Positions 1 to 12,154 of a DNA stretch of 64,000 nt are shown piece by piece (the first letter of the stretch is position 1; every line of letters starts with the position of its first letter). Both the position numbers and the translations under genes were made by a program. The notes under the pieces were generated by a model. The model saw nothing but the letters and a program-made list of their open reading frames with translations. It searched no databases and was not told the DNA's origin. The DNA comes from Talaromyces rugulosus (lineage: Eukaryota; Ascomycota; Eurotiomycetes; Eurotiales; Trichocomaceae), in contig NC_049564.1 in NCBI RefSeq assembly GCF_013368755.1, positions 2,116,001-2,180,000 of the forward strand, given 5' to 3'.

Positions 1-1820
1 GGCCGGGCTGCATTTCGTCGTAGCTATTTCGTTGATGTGATAATAATGCCATGGCGGACTGAACGCATTCTGATTTGAAGACCAATGAACTCTGCCCGTT
101 AAGATCCGACGTGTTTCTAATATATCGCTTGTAAATAACACATATTGCCTGGTGGGAAAGTACATCTAGCTGCACTCTTTGCAGGCAGATATAAGGATTT
201 CCAACCATGGCGGCCTCCCACGAATGGAATTGTAAGTGTGGTGGCAGTGATAGACGGATTTCGTGTATTTTCTTGGCCAATTCTTGCATGCGGTGGGACT
301 TTTCACATTTGTCCGCTAAAGAGTGTATATTCTCGATAATTTTAGCAATGACATCGAGTATTCGCATTTTCACCACCCCATACCCGTTGTCTATCATCTC
401 CGACAATGGTCGTTCCAAGGGTGGTTCAAGCATCCCTTCGTAAAGGTCTGTCTCATTTAAGCTACAAGGAAGTCTTGTGTCAGTTTCATTTGATCTGACG
501 GCCGTTGGGAGACCAAGATGAAAAGATGTAAGAGTGTCCATTCCCCGAACCAGTGACCAAATACGCCGTCTCATCTCGCCTTCAAAAACCGACAGGTTCG
601 GGAAATTGACCGGGTCACGATGCAGACCCATCCTGACAGCGGCTCTGACCATGGCAGCAATTGAGTTAACTGAGTTTTCGGCTTGGGTAATGAAACCGGA
701 GACACTTAGTAGAATCATAGTCTGGAGGGTTTGGGTCGGCTGTTGGGTCGATACATGGGAAATGCACTGAATCGCGCGTGCTTTGTACGTTGTTGCTTGG
801 TCTTGGGAGATGACAGCCGTCTCTAGCGTCGCCATTACGCCGTCGATATATGTCAGATAGGCTTCAGTAGTGAGGTACAACATGGAAAAAAGAATTCCTA
901 GCCAAGAAATAGGTGCGCGAGAAGGCTGCCGCCAAAAGCTCTCATACTAAATGCAGTTTTAGCTTCTCGAACAGGAGATTTAGAACAAGTAGATGTATCA
1001 AAGTACCTGTCCAAGAAAAGATGGCTTATGACAAATGACTGATAACAGTAATCAGAGACAAACTATCGATAGACAGGGTGCGTTAACTTACACAAAGACG
1101 GACCAGCAGGACCGCTAGGGTCGAAGAAGACTCTCAGCAGCTCATCAATAGCCTTGCGAGAGGGCAAGTCGCCAAGAAGATCCTTTTGCAGTGAGGTGAC
1201 GGCTTTATATGAAGAATCATCTCCAAAGGAGTATGCCGTTGTCAGCGCCGCTTCATCTGGCGACACACCGATGTTTGGAGACAACTGTTGAGAGTGAGCG
1301 CGACCGACAGGCACAAATTCAGATGACATTCACCTCTTGGACTACAGTGCTCCAGTGAGTTTCGCCTCGGTACGGAGTATCGTTCTGTTCGCCAGTAAAG
1401 CTATAGCCATTCTGAGAATGCTCAGATTGGGTATCCAAATCTTGAGTAGTCCTTGGTTCACCTTGTTTCGTGGGACTGATGGCAGGCTCTGTTACACTTT
1501 CGTGCTTCTCGTATTTACAAGACGATGGGTTGTTGTACGCAATACAGTTTTGACAAGGGTGCTCTCGGTTGCATTTGATCCTGGCCGATGTGAAATCAGT
1601 ACTCACGGTTCTTGGTTGAGAACTCATTTCATATGAAACTCTGGTAAGGTGTGACGCACTTGCGGGTCCGACACGGGGCACATGCTGTTGAGATGCGATT
1701 CCGTTTGGCAAACTTCCTTTGCCGACGCGGTGCAGGAGGCATAATCATGTAAATTAAACCAAGCGAGGTTTCCGATGAAATCGTCGTCATAGGATGAAGG
1801 GAAAGGATTGCGGTCATCAA
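1..1820 (-). CDS. Zn2Cys6 fungal transcription factor, C-terminus beyond window
   Basis: Nuclear DNA-binding regulator, cut by the left edge. The first exon ends at 1660. Removing an intron at 1659-1581 joins CAPCRTRK to IKCNREHPCQNC and restores a complete six-cysteine zinc cluster, the last Cys following in YNNPSSC. The start is uncertain: ATG at 1820, or a later one at 1745/1739 directly before a basic stretch. A further junction near 1320-1380 changes frame and I could not place it. The middle-homology region then runs through introns 1091-1039 and 1006-947, the 32-nt exon 1007-1038 giving CHKPSFLGQ before YESFWRQPSRAPISWLG. From 946 to the edge the frame is open, with AAVRMGLHRDP and EMRRRIWS, hallmarks of the fungal-specific regulator domain (PF04082). 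Target genes are unknown. The gene lies upstream of the peptidase gene on the same strand. Confidence 0.9.
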
Positions 1821-2004
1821 AAGGAAACGTGCCGAAGAGGTTTTATCTCCGCGGATTTAATAGAATCATCCCCCGAAAGGGCAAATCACGTGTGGCTTTG
1901 TGGCCCATTGGTTTATTTACTTTTTGAAAAATTAATTTTCATGACTCTAACACGGTTTTCAAATTGATGACGTAAAATCATGGAGAAGTGCGCATTTGTT
2001 CGCT

Positions 2005-4309
2005 TTATAAAGGGAGCGCTGCGCTGCGGCGATACTGATTTGTCTCCACAAAAAGGGCCTCATACAACTGACGATCCCCTGGGCCCAACCCATCTAGCTG
2101 GATACCAATGGCGCTGTCACTGGGAACCCCAATGAGGGGCTTAATATCCGTTGGACAAAGTGTATCGGGATCTGGCAATTGGCCCGTCTGGAAGTAGCTC
2201 CGGATGAATTTAGCAGCGCAGAGCGACGGGGCGGACGCAGTTGTATGCTGGTGTTGGTAAGTAAAATATTATAATAATTTTCGGAAACTTCCAGATGGAC
2301 GGAATACTTACGCCTTCAGACTGCTGCTCAAGGACTACAGAGCCGGGGAAGCTATTGGACATTTTCTTCGCACTGGGATAATAGTTAGTTTGACAGTCAA
2401 ACCAGTGCCCGGGTGGTATACCTCGCAAGTGGCGTAACTGGGTCCAGTGACGTGCTGACAAAAAGTAGGGGATGAGATGTGTTCCCTGTATAGGGACCTA
2501 GACACAGCATCAGAAAGGAAAGTCGGCTTGAAACAAAGATCAAATGGGCCGGCTTACCGTCGAATTTCCATTTAGCCGTGGGCTGCCATCCGGCGCAATC
2601 AAGGAAGAGCGAAGCCCAGTAATCTCCTATAGTCTGGCTGTCTGAGAGGAGCTCGCTCCATATATTTCTAAATGCTTCGATATCGGTACCCTTGGCGTAT
2701 CCAACGTCTGTGCAGAAGATGGCTTGCGTAGAGTAGGCTTCACCAGTGCTGGGACCAGTACATTCCTGCGACCAAAATCCACTGCGCAGACATTCTTCTG
2801 ACAAACATGATGGCTGCCGTTTTTGTTGCTTCAACGATGCCATCGAAGATCCGTTGCTCTGAACCAATTCGCTGAGGAAATGCGCCAAGATTGGGAAGAC
2901 AGTCAAAGGTTGGTAAACAGATATTCGTTGAATAGTCTTCAGGTCGGTCCAAGTAATCACTTCTGGGCCTCGAGTGGTAGATGCTGGAACGGGGAGAGAT
3001 GCATTTAGTATCTGAGCTTCAACATCGTAATACGCAGATTTAATGCTATCCGGGCCGCCTGAGATGTAGAAAGGGCAAGCAAGAGGCCCCGCCTCGTGAC
3101 AGTAATAGAAGAAGCGATCGAATATCGTATCGGCATCCAATATACTATTCGGGCCAATACCGGTGTAGTATTTTTCTAGGTCGACAACACCGTCCAACAC
3201 GGCGCGACCAATTCGATCGGGAAACATGGCGGCAAAAGTAGCACCCAACACGGTGCCGTACGATCGACCCCAGTAGTGAATTTTTTCCTGTCCGCGGTTC
3301 CAGAGTGTTCGCTTGGCAATAGTTTGATTTTTATCGTATCCCGTAAGCGTGTCTACAATTTTCTGCTGCTTTAGTCCTTGCTTCTCGCGCCACTCGGCTT
3401 GCTTTTCGATGATCTCGAGCATGTCGCGAGCGACAGGAGAGGTGTTGACATGCTCGCCCATCGCTTCTCCGCTGCCGTCGGGATCTCTATAGAGGAGGTT
3501 TTGTGAGCAGCTCTGAGTTAGAGCCAGGTTCCTCTGCCAATTTCGCATTAAAGAAGTCTCAGAGCTGCCAAGCATCCCGTCTGCCTCGGCTTGCAGTTCG
3601 AAGTTTCGCTGGGAGAAAATATCCGGGAAACAGCTGAATCCAGGGGTTGTGTTATTGACGCCCCGAGGGTCAAATCCAAGTATGTCAAAATAGAGTGAAT
3701 TGGACTCGTTTGACGTTTCCTGGCCCGGATCGATGTTGGCATCGACGATTGTTTGTAGCTGCCGGCCGCTAATAAGTGCCTGTGCTACCCCAGAGCCGCC
3801 AGGGCCACCTAGTTGTCGTCAGCATACCCTTTATTCAATTAATATATACTGTAGTACCGGGGTTGATGAGGACCGCGCCGCCGTAGCGAGGGTCGGTCAC
3901 AGACACTTTTGCTGGCAGGCGGGCTATGGCAATGGCAAATTCCTTCCCCAACCCATCCTGCCGATGATAGTCCATAGGCACTAGAAGCCTAGTGCACTGG
4001 AAACCGTCAAAGCAGTCATGATACTCTATTGCCGATGATGGCACAATCTAATCGGAAAATCGTCATGAGTCGACCTGGTCTTTGTTCTAGGCGATGCGCA
4101 CATACCTCGCTCCAAGTAATACCGCTACCGAGTTGTGTAGTTGGTGCTTCCTGGGGAAGTATAAAGCTCGACCATGGAAACGACTCTTGTAAATAAAAAA
4201 CTGTCGCTGCCGCGAGCGTCGTAGCAGCCAGCGCTACGTAGTAAGGAAGCCGAGAGCTGTGCCACAGAGCCCTGTCGTTCGAGCCGGGGCTGTTCCCAAG
4301 GCCTTTCAT
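2005..4309 (-). CDS. Membrane-anchored S33 tripeptidyl-aminopeptidase-like alpha/beta hydrolase
   Basis: Six exons (4309-4106, 4047-3858, 3808-2558, 2497-2422, 2372-2312, 2247-2005) encode 674 residues. A short cytosolic N-terminus is followed by one hydrophobic segment (PYYVALAATTLAAATVFYL), so a type II membrane or secreted protein is likely. The oxyanion-hole motif NPGGPGGSG is assembled across an intron. The nucleophile elbow is GRSYG, the acid is in TSLDPVTP and the histidine in SEGHTTAS just after the fifth intron, so the triad is complete. The C-terminal part matches the TAP-like domain (PF08386). Proteins of this type release short N-terminal peptides or hydrolyse related amides; the substrate here is not readable from sequence. 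The start was chosen at the ATG before the membrane segment; an upstream ORF at 4356-4658 might be a further 5' exon but no convincing splice links it. Confidence 0.92.
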
Positions 4310-4947
4310 TGTGTCCCGCTGGCAATCGCACGCACTGGTTACACACACGCACACCCTAGAAGTCGGACAAGAACTTCATTGCCCGCGTGTCTATCACGAC
4401 CTGATAGATGGCCAGGTATCGAGCGGTGAAATGGTGATTATCGCCCGCAGCGGCGCCAAGTGATGAATCGACAGGACGATTAGTTTGAAGTATATTATTG
4501 GCCGATATCGATGGTGGGCCTAACTGCGGCTGGCTGAGCGGGGGAACAGCTGAGAACTCGCTTGCAATTGGATTAAAATTAGACGCCCCATAATTATGTG
4601 GAGACCGGCTCCCGACTGCCGGTTCCTGAGCCATGGATGACAGACACCTGCCCCGCAAAGTCTAATCAGTGTAGTAGTACTGAGTATGTCCCGTGTGTTT
4701 CCTACCAGTCGGTCCTTTTCACCGGAGTTAGTTATCGGGAATCCTGCACCCAGTGTGAGTGCGACGTTGGCTGGTTGAATGTGGGTATGCGGGTTTCCAA
4801 GGCTGCCTACTAGCCCGCCTCGCTAGGGTCTCACGCTAAGCCAGATACAGACTAAATCAAATACCCCGCGCGTCATTTGCGAGGAGCAAGGACAACAGCA
4901 GAGTGCCGCAAGAACAGCCCAGGCTACAGGGACAAGCAGCAGGAGCC
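4310..4947. other. Intergenic, divergent promoter region
   Basis: The start-to-start gap between the peptidase gene (-) and the 2EXR gene (+), so both promoters should lie here. A 100-codon minus-strand ORF at 4356-4658 is Pro/Ser-rich, has no recognisable domain and no clear splice into the peptidase gene. I see no repeat or RNA gene. Confidence 0.5.
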
Positions 4948-6537
4948 ATGACGAGACCAGAATCAGATTCTAGGTAAACTGCCTTCCCGCCTAGCCCCCT
5001 TGCTTCACGCAACTGAATTATACTGAATTACATCTGATAATGAGCCGTCAGACCTTTCCGGTTCCTGGATCTCCCGGGGGAGATCCGGTTGCTGATCTAC
5101 GAAGCTATTCTCGTGCGAGATGAACCAATTGAAATAAAACGACGACCTGCTCGCTTTTGGTGTCAAGTTGACCAGCGGTGGTCACTAGTCGATATTTACG
5201 ATCCTTCTGCAGCCCGACAGTCACACCTACACCACCTTGATTGCCAGAGGGAGATACAGAGCATCCTCAACACTGATCTATGCTCCACATCAAATGCGCA
5301 CCTCCATGCATCGCATTTCCCATGCACACAGTTATTAGACAAGACTATAAGTCGTAGTTTAGGCCTCGGTATTTTACGGGTCTGTCGACAAGTCTACAGG
5401 GAGGCGAGGCATATTACGTACTTGAAAAACAGATTTCTAGTTGGTGACATCACTACCATCTCCAACTTTTTATATTGCCTAAAGGCCTGGCAGGTACAGT
5501 CAATCGGCCACCTAGCTTTCGAGATCGCCGAAATCCGTGGCATGACTATATTTCTCGCTGAATGGAACGATATATTTTCTCTCATCGCTGCCTCATTTAC
5601 GGGCCTGCAGACCGTCTCGATTACGATTCAGCTGGTGAACTTCCCTCATATCTGGGGTAGTTCTTTTTGGGATGCGGGCTTACTAGAACTGGACCGCATT
5701 AATCTCAAATCGGCCCAGTTTGTCATCGTAGATGAAAACCTAAGCCGACAGTTCACGTACACAGCCGGGAAGGAGTTTTCCCCTCTCATTTCGGCCATAA
5801 CTACGACTTGCCTTTTCCAGGAGCAAACTCAACACACGACGGACTCTATTAAAAATGAGCCTCGAACGATTGTTATACAAGAACCCGATGTGTCATTTCA
5901 TCGCTGTCGCGATCGCTTACGTGAAATCCATTCTTACGATCCAAAAAATGAGGCAGATACCATACTCTTCTTCCGGTTTGCACGTAATCCCTGCCCTCTG
6001 TACGTCCGGAACCTTTTCCATCTGGTTCCTCAACGTGCCCGATCAGACGCGAACATCCGCCATGAAGACCGCCTGCAGCGCGATTATGCCCCTTATAAGT
6101 ATGTGCACCAAGGCGGTATAGACGACACCGAAAATGTTAATCGGGTCTTTGGCTATCAGTTTTATGGCCCAAATCGTCCAGATGGGGATGATATTGATAG
6201 AAATATCCTCAATATTCTCTCTGCACGTCAGCGCCTGTCAGTGAAACTGAGCACCGGTGATGCCAACTTCGTTAAGCCACCGGCACACCTGACCAATGCC
6301 AGGCCAATACGGCAACAACAGAGCTCAGACCAGCTGAACCTTATGGATTCATCCGTGGGCCTAGTCGATTCCTCCCCACCTGGGTACTGGCGGCGTCGCC
6401 TAAACGAAGAGATGTTTTCTCCGTTCTTCGAGTCATTTCCGCACCAGATTGTGGAGAAGACCGAGAGAGTGGCCTGGAAATGTTACGAATGTACTACTTC
6501 GGCCATGGGAATTCAATGCTTTACTACTAGTATATGA
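4948..6537 (+). CDS. 2EXR/F-box-like hypothetical protein
   Basis: Two exons (4948-4973 and 5052-6537; 78-nt intron) give 503 residues. The 26-nt first exon supplies MTRPESDS; the join produces PFRFLDLPGEIRLLIYEAIL, the N-terminal signature of fungal 2EXR/F-box-like proteins, and ILRVCRQVYREARHITY about 100 residues on is the second conserved block. This family is greatly expanded in ascomycetes; its members are uncharacterised, and an adaptor role is only a guess. The rest has no catalytic motif or membrane segment. An ATG-only reading of the large exon would miss the N-terminus, because the first exon carries the only in-frame ATG before the motif. Confidence is high that it is a gene, low for any function. 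Confidence 0.85.
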
Positions 6538-7258
6538 CTAGATGAAGCTGGTTAGACGCTTTGATGTTATGATATCCAAATTACATGTAAGATTTCGTTA
6601 CTAGTATTCAAATGTTGTTGATTTAAGGAATCAATTGACAGAAATGTATATATATCATTGGCCTTCAAAGATGTCGTTCTCCGTCGTTGCCTGACTAGTA
6701 GATTGATAAAGCCGCATGGGCAGCCACAAACGGTCTCAAAGTACCCCGGGCCTGTTCCTATAAACAATTTCTGTTGATTGATAACGCGCTCACATTCTTA
6801 GACCGTCTTAGCGTTGAATATACAGGCTAGCGGTTAACCTAGAGGCATTTCCCCTCTTGGTCGCGCCCAGTTACTTTTACGCGTTGATAAGCACATTCCA
6901 GCCGTGCGCATCCGCTATTGGCCAACGTGAGGAACGTTGGAAAGCCCAGGGCGGGTGGAGGGCAGAAAACATGACCAGCTATATCTGCCGTACACAAACC
7001 CAGTCATACCCCGTTGGTGGCTATCGGATAAGATAGAGAGCCGCGCGTCCCAATAGACAACTATTGCTGTCGGTAGCACAAAGTCGCTTCCAGCCCGTCG
7101 GCCTTGTTGGCCCCGAACTGGCGAGCTGCTTATCTTGACTGGGGCTCCTTCGCGCATGGGCATATATACTGGCCTAGAGGTCGAGTTGAACTGGTTCGCT
7201 ATCTCACTGAGCTAGACAGTCTTATGTAGCATACCGACCGTGGGCTGGCATAGTGAAA
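6538..7258. other. Intergenic, siderophore-transporter promoter
   Basis: No gene seen. It holds the presumed promoter of the siderophore-type transporter: overlapping GATA motifs near 7023-7036, another GATAAG on the minus strand at 7130-7135, and an AT-rich TATA-like stretch at 7161-7168. Confidence 0.5.
7023..7036 (+). promoter_or_regulatory. Candidate GATA-factor (SreA/Sre1-type) site
   Basis: The sequence ATCGGATAAGATAG holds two overlapping GATA cores. Its first nine bases differ from the fungal iron-repressor consensus ATCWGATAA at one position. It sits about 235 bp before the start codon of a siderophore-transporter-like gene, where such a site would fit iron repression. Binding is inferred, not shown. 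Confidence 0.45.
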
Positions 7259-9353
7259 ATGGCCGCGGCACTCACCAAGATCAAACAGCATCTTCGGCCT
7301 TCGGGCACTGGTAACGATGATGGCAACACTATCCATGAGTTCCCGCTCGAAGAGCAGAAAACCGCAGATGGCGATCTTAAGAAGCCCACCCCAGAGCCGG
7401 AAGCAGCTGGCGTTGCGAAAATCCAGGCAGCCCAAGCAGTTTGGGGTCGTACGGGCAAGTCCTTCTTGTATCTCGGGTGAGTCTACTGCCATTCACAATT
7501 ACGGCTCTTATGAAGATACCTTGTTGACACGATGTAGACTGGCAATGATTATGATTATTTTGTAAGCGTATGTGGTTCCCTTGTTCTTTGTCAGAACTAA
7601 TGTGTGCAACGCAGCGAGCTCGACAACATCACTGTGGACACATACAAAACTTATGCAGCTTCTACCTTCAACGAGCTGTCCAAAGTAGCCACTATAACTA
7701 CAACCGTTAGTATCATTCTCGCTGTTGTGAAACCTTTTGTAGCCAAGCTTTCCGATGTCATCGGTAGAGGAGAAGCCTACATCTTCACTGTCTCCTGCTA
7801 TGTACTTGGTTACATTCTCTGCGCCTCCTCAAGCACGTTCAATACGTATGCTGGCGGCCAGGTTTTTTATGCCATTGGCCAGGGTGGCATGTCTGTTCTA
7901 GATGCCATAATGGTATCAGATTTGTCGAGCATGCGTTGGAGAGGATTCTCATACAATATTATCTACCTCCCCTTCTTGATTGCCCCGTGGATCTCGGCGT
8001 ACATCGTCAATAGCGTTGTCAACGGAATTGGCTGGAGATGGGGAATTGGCATGTTTGCCATACTCATGCCCTTTTCTGCCAGCGTTCTCATCATCACTTT
8101 ATTCGTCTTCCAACATCGTGCAAAGAAAGCCGGTATTGTCTTGGCCGAAAATTTCACAGTTTATCAATTTTTCTCTCGGATCGATTTCGGCGGCGTTTTG
8201 CTTCTTGGTGGCGGGTTTGCTATGCTGCTACTCCCGATAACTCTAGCTGCGACTACCACAAGTAAATGGAAGACACCGTGGGTGGACGCTCTGGTGGCAT
8301 TAGGTATTGTCGCACTCGCTGCTTTATATCCCTACGAGAGATATGTTGCCAAACATCCCGTTGTACCGATCAATTACTTCAAAAATATGTCAATCGTTAC
8401 TGGCGTCTTACTTGCTATTCTTGACAACATCGGGTTTGGCATCACCCACACCTATCTATACCCGTGGTCACTCGTCGCGCACAATTTTTCAGCTCGCACT
8501 GGCATATTCCTCGGATATACCAACGGTGTCATGCAGGCGCTCACTGGAATTATTGTTGGGCTGGTTATGTACAAGACACGATCCTACAAATGGCTCTGTG
8601 TCGCTGGCGCCGCGATTCGTCTTTTAGGGTACGGCGTCATGATTCGTCTGCGGACGAATGGCAGTTCAATCGCGGAGCTTTTCATTGTTCAGCTAGTACA
8701 AGGTCTCGGAAGTGGTGTTATCGAAACCGCCATCGTGGTCGCTGCTCAGATTGTTGTCCCCCATGCAGAACTAGCACAGGTCACAGCGCTGATCTCGCTC
8801 GCCGCGTACTTGGGTTCGGCAATCGGATCTGCTGTTGCAGGTGGTATCTATACAGACACCTTGCGAGGCCGCTTAGAGGTTCGTCTAGGAACGACGAATG
8901 CGACTGAAGTTAATCAGGTGTATAACTCAATTACTGGTACCTTACCCCCATGGAGAAGCTTAGAAAGGATAGCGGTGGACCAAGCAGTAAGAACGATCCC
9001 ACTATTTAAAATAAACTATTGAGAGGTCATTCGCTAACCTTTTTGCTACGTACTACAGTATTCGGATGTGATGGGGTAGGATAAAGCCTCACTTTATACG
9101 TTGGTGTTGAAAAGAAACCAGGCTAACAGACTTGAATAGTTACCTGACGATCGCGGCCCTTGCACTTTCTGCTCCGGTGTTATTAATCTCATTTTTCATG
9201 CCAAACAACAGACTAAGGTATTTCTCACAGATTTATTTCGTCATGCGTAATGTAGAGCTAATAATGTCTAGTGATGATCGTAATCTTGTTGAGGCTGCCC
9301 AGTGGTCAGGTGATGGAAAGTCGCAGGCTCAAAACGATGGTAGAAATGAATGA
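7259..9353 (+). CDS. Siderophore-iron transporter-like MFS protein (ARN/SIT family)
   Basis: Six exons (7259-7476, 7538-7561, 7615-8986, 9059-9075, 9140-9217, 9272-9353) encode 596 residues with the roughly 14 hydrophobic segments of the ARN/SIT family (TC 2.A.1.16), which import ferric-siderophore complexes by proton symport. Family marks are FELDNITVDTYKTYAAS after the first membrane segment, LSDVIGRGEAY, and a large loop before the final helix. Two micro-exons are needed: 24 nt (AMIMII) and 17 nt (YSDVMG, leading into YLTIAALALSAPVLL). The last 54-nt intron is in frame, so retention would add 18 residues; splicing gives RLSDDRNLVEAAQW, as in relatives. The start is the ATG at 7259. GATA motifs upstream suggest iron regulation. 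No siderophore synthetase lies nearby, so it probably takes up xeno- or distant self-siderophores. Confidence 0.93.
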
Positions 9354-9743
9354 GACTTATACATTAATACGTGAGAATTGAGAGTAACTGCATTGTGCTT
9401 GGAATTTTTTTTTTTTTTTTTTGCTTTTCTTTGCTTATTTGTAAATAACGGCGTTCGATTTCAGATGATAATGGTAGTATGACATCCCTTGAGACGCAAT
9501 ATCCTTCACTAATATAAAATTACGAAGAACTTATTACGTTACTATATTTTACGCTATACATGGTAAACACAGAGTTTAATCGAATCTAAATGTAAATAGT
9601 AAAATTCTTCCCCGGTGTTATGGTTCCCCCAATGCAGTCCATCACCCCGCAAAGATCCCCACATATATTCTGTTATAAATATCATTTTTCAAGACTGAAG
9701 GAGATATAATCATATTAAAACCAGCTCCACTGCATATACAAAA
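9354..9743. other. AT-rich intergenic
   Basis: Contains an 18-nt T run at about 9406-9423. It must hold the 3' end of the transporter gene and the promoter of the dehydrogenase gene. No further feature seen. Confidence 0.5.
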
Positions 9744-10825
9744 ATGACTGTCAAAACTGTAGGGTATATTGGTCTCGGTAATGCCGGTTTTTATCTTGCC
9801 GGTGCCGTAGCCAAGGCTGGATTCCGTCTAGTGGTGGATGATTCAGATCCCCAAAGGGTGGCGCAGTTCGTCAGTAATTTTCCTAGGTCCAAAGCTGGGC
9901 GAGCGACGAAAGATGGGTTCAAAGATGTCGACGTCTTGGTGACGATGCTGCCGAATGGCAAGGTTGTGCGAGATGTGCTTTTGGGGGATGGCGGGATTTC
10001 GAAGCAGTTGAAAAATGGTCAGTTTCTCTTTTTTTTTAACCGTCTAAAATGTAACACTAGATTATTGACTGACAATCCCAGGCACGGTGGTAATTGATAC
10101 CAGCTCTTCATCCCCATTCGACACCCGCCAATGCGGTGCGGAGCTCAGGCAGCATGGTCTCGAGCTCATTGACGCTCCTGTTACCCAGGAACAAATGCAT
10201 GCAATCAGATATGCTGCAGTGACACTGATGATCGGACATGACTCTGATAAGGGATACAAAACTGCGCTACCCGTGCTACAGGCAATGAGCCAGCACGTCT
10301 TCGTTATGGGAAGGCTGGGAGCCGGCCATGCCATGAAAACATTGAATAACTATGTCTCTGTCGGGAGCATTCTCGCTTTATGTGATGCTCTTGTGGCAGG
10401 GCAAAAATTCGGGTTGGATCCAAAAACTATGATTGATGTGCTGAATGTCGGCACGGGAAGGAATTTTTCAACGGCGAATGCATTTCGAGAAGAAGTTAGT
10501 CCTAATATCTCTTTTCCTATATGATATCAAATTAGTAATAGTTGTTTAGGTCCTCCCACGAACTTTTGACTCAGGATACCAGCTTAGGCTACTAGTCAAG
10601 GATACAAAGATTGCCAAAGAGGTTATACAGGCCAGCGGTCTGTCGACACAATTGCCGGACATGGCAATTGAGTGTCTTTCCGACGCACTGCGTCGCGTTA
10701 GACCTACTGCAAATCATGAAGAGTGCGTCAAGCGGTGGGAGGAAGTCGCAGGAGTTCAGCTGAAACAGAGTGACAAGCCAACAGACCGGCCGCCCAATCC
10801 TCGATACTTCACTTCCAAGCTATAA
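9744..10825 (+). CDS. Beta-hydroxyacid dehydrogenase (HIBADH/6PGDH-like) with PTS1 signal
   Basis: Three exons (9744-10017, 10082-10494, 10550-10825) encode 320 residues, a normal length for the 3-hydroxyisobutyrate dehydrogenase superfamily. The NAD(P) fold starts at residue 5 with VGYIGLGNAG, followed by VTMLPNGKVVRDVL. The substrate-binding part has IDAPVTQ and the catalytic-lysine block GAGHAMKTLNN; the helical C-terminal domain (NAD_binding_11) follows. Such enzymes oxidise short beta-hydroxy acids or reduce the semialdehyde or 2-oxo forms. The protein ends TSKL-stop, a canonical type 1 peroxisomal targeting signal, so I infer peroxisomal location, unlike the usual mitochondrial valine-pathway enzyme. 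The substrate is unknown. Same strand as the siderophore transporter 390 bp upstream, but a functional link is not evident. Confidence 0.92.
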
Positions 10826-12154
10826 ACTATGAGCTTAGCAACAAGATTTGTCATTTATCACCACTACAGTTTGTTTCTCTTTTTTAAAAGTATGATCTAT
10901 AACTAATGTCTAAAGCATGGGAAATTTGAGAACAATCCAGCTAACTTTAAAAGGGCTAAAAATGGAAAACTCCCAATACTCTGATTAATGCAATATATGC
11001 TGAAATATAATTAAGCGTACAAAGGAGTTCTGACTAGAAAATGGCTTGCTCCGATTAAAAATAATGTACCACTAGTTCTGGGTGTATAAATAATCGACTG
11101 AAAGCGCATTTCTCTCTCTCTTTAGGTCACCCATTACCCCGGAAAAGACGAAGGCGAGAGGCAGCATGCAGGTTTTATGAAGTCACCAGCCATGGTAAAA
11201 GAAATAGCCTTTTCTTGGACCGGGCGATGAAGTAGTTTTTTGGGGTCAGTGGGCAAGCTCAAGCAAAGGGCTAGTCTTTTTTGGGGCTATCTGACTCTAC
11301 CCAGACCATTTCCTTCTTTTGGAAATCCGACTAGTACACAAAATACGCTTTTTGACTACGCCACTAGGCCCGGTACATTGTGCCATGTTGGCAGTGCTTG
11401 GTATTTACCGGTACTATCTCCACCAACGAGGCTTAGCAGGGGCGGCTAGTTACTAGTACTTTCAATCGGCTATTGTGCCGGGCGAACTCGGACAACACAA
11501 ATACAACTACCATGATGTTGAAACAGGGTGTTTCAGAAATTCTCAAAAAATATCCACATGGGGTGTCTGTGTGTTGTTGTCATTGCATGCCGCATATAGT
11601 AGACATTGGAATTCAAAAATTACTCACTGTAGGTTATTTTTAGACTACGATTGCAATGGTAACACCTTTTAAGAGGGTTGTGAGAAAATAGCAGTATGTA
11701 ATCGTAATGAGACATGTCATTGACTTGTTCTATTTATGGTATCGTATTATTCTATCATGTTTCCATATTCTTAGCATTGATATACCACATGCTTGTCTAG
11801 TGGGCAAAGACGCCGAGCATTAATCTCATCAGTGGCCGACAAGATAACTAACTCTCTTTGCACTTGAATATTGGTTTAAGGAACGGCCATGATGTGCAAT
11901 TTTAACCGGAAACGCGGTTTTATGCTGATTTCCATTGCATCGATATTCCCAAGCCCGGAGAATCGGCCAGTCACATCTTGTCGGTTGAAATGATCGAGGC
12001 CAAATTAAATGCTACCAATGCATGGATCGGCCGAGTAGGAGCAGATAGTTTGGTCGAAATGATAGGCAAACGAGGGTACAGGCGTCTAGTGACTGTAGTC
12101 CTTGACACTGCCGAAAAAAATGCCGTACGTACCTTCCTCGAAACGCTACTATCT
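10826..12154. other. Long intergenic stretch
   Basis: No convincing gene. A 61-codon ORF at 11978-12163 (ATNAWIGRVGADSLVEMIG) reads like coding sequence, and its frame stays open just upstream (IPKPGESASHI), but it has no recognisable domain and overlaps the end of the next gene. It may be a remnant. The rest is AT-rich with a CT dinucleotide tract near 11110. Confidence 0.4.

Noticed and set aside
4356..4658. Possible 5' exon of the S33 peptidase
   Set aside because: No donor/acceptor pair joins it in frame convincingly, and the ATG at 4309 already gives a normal N-terminus.
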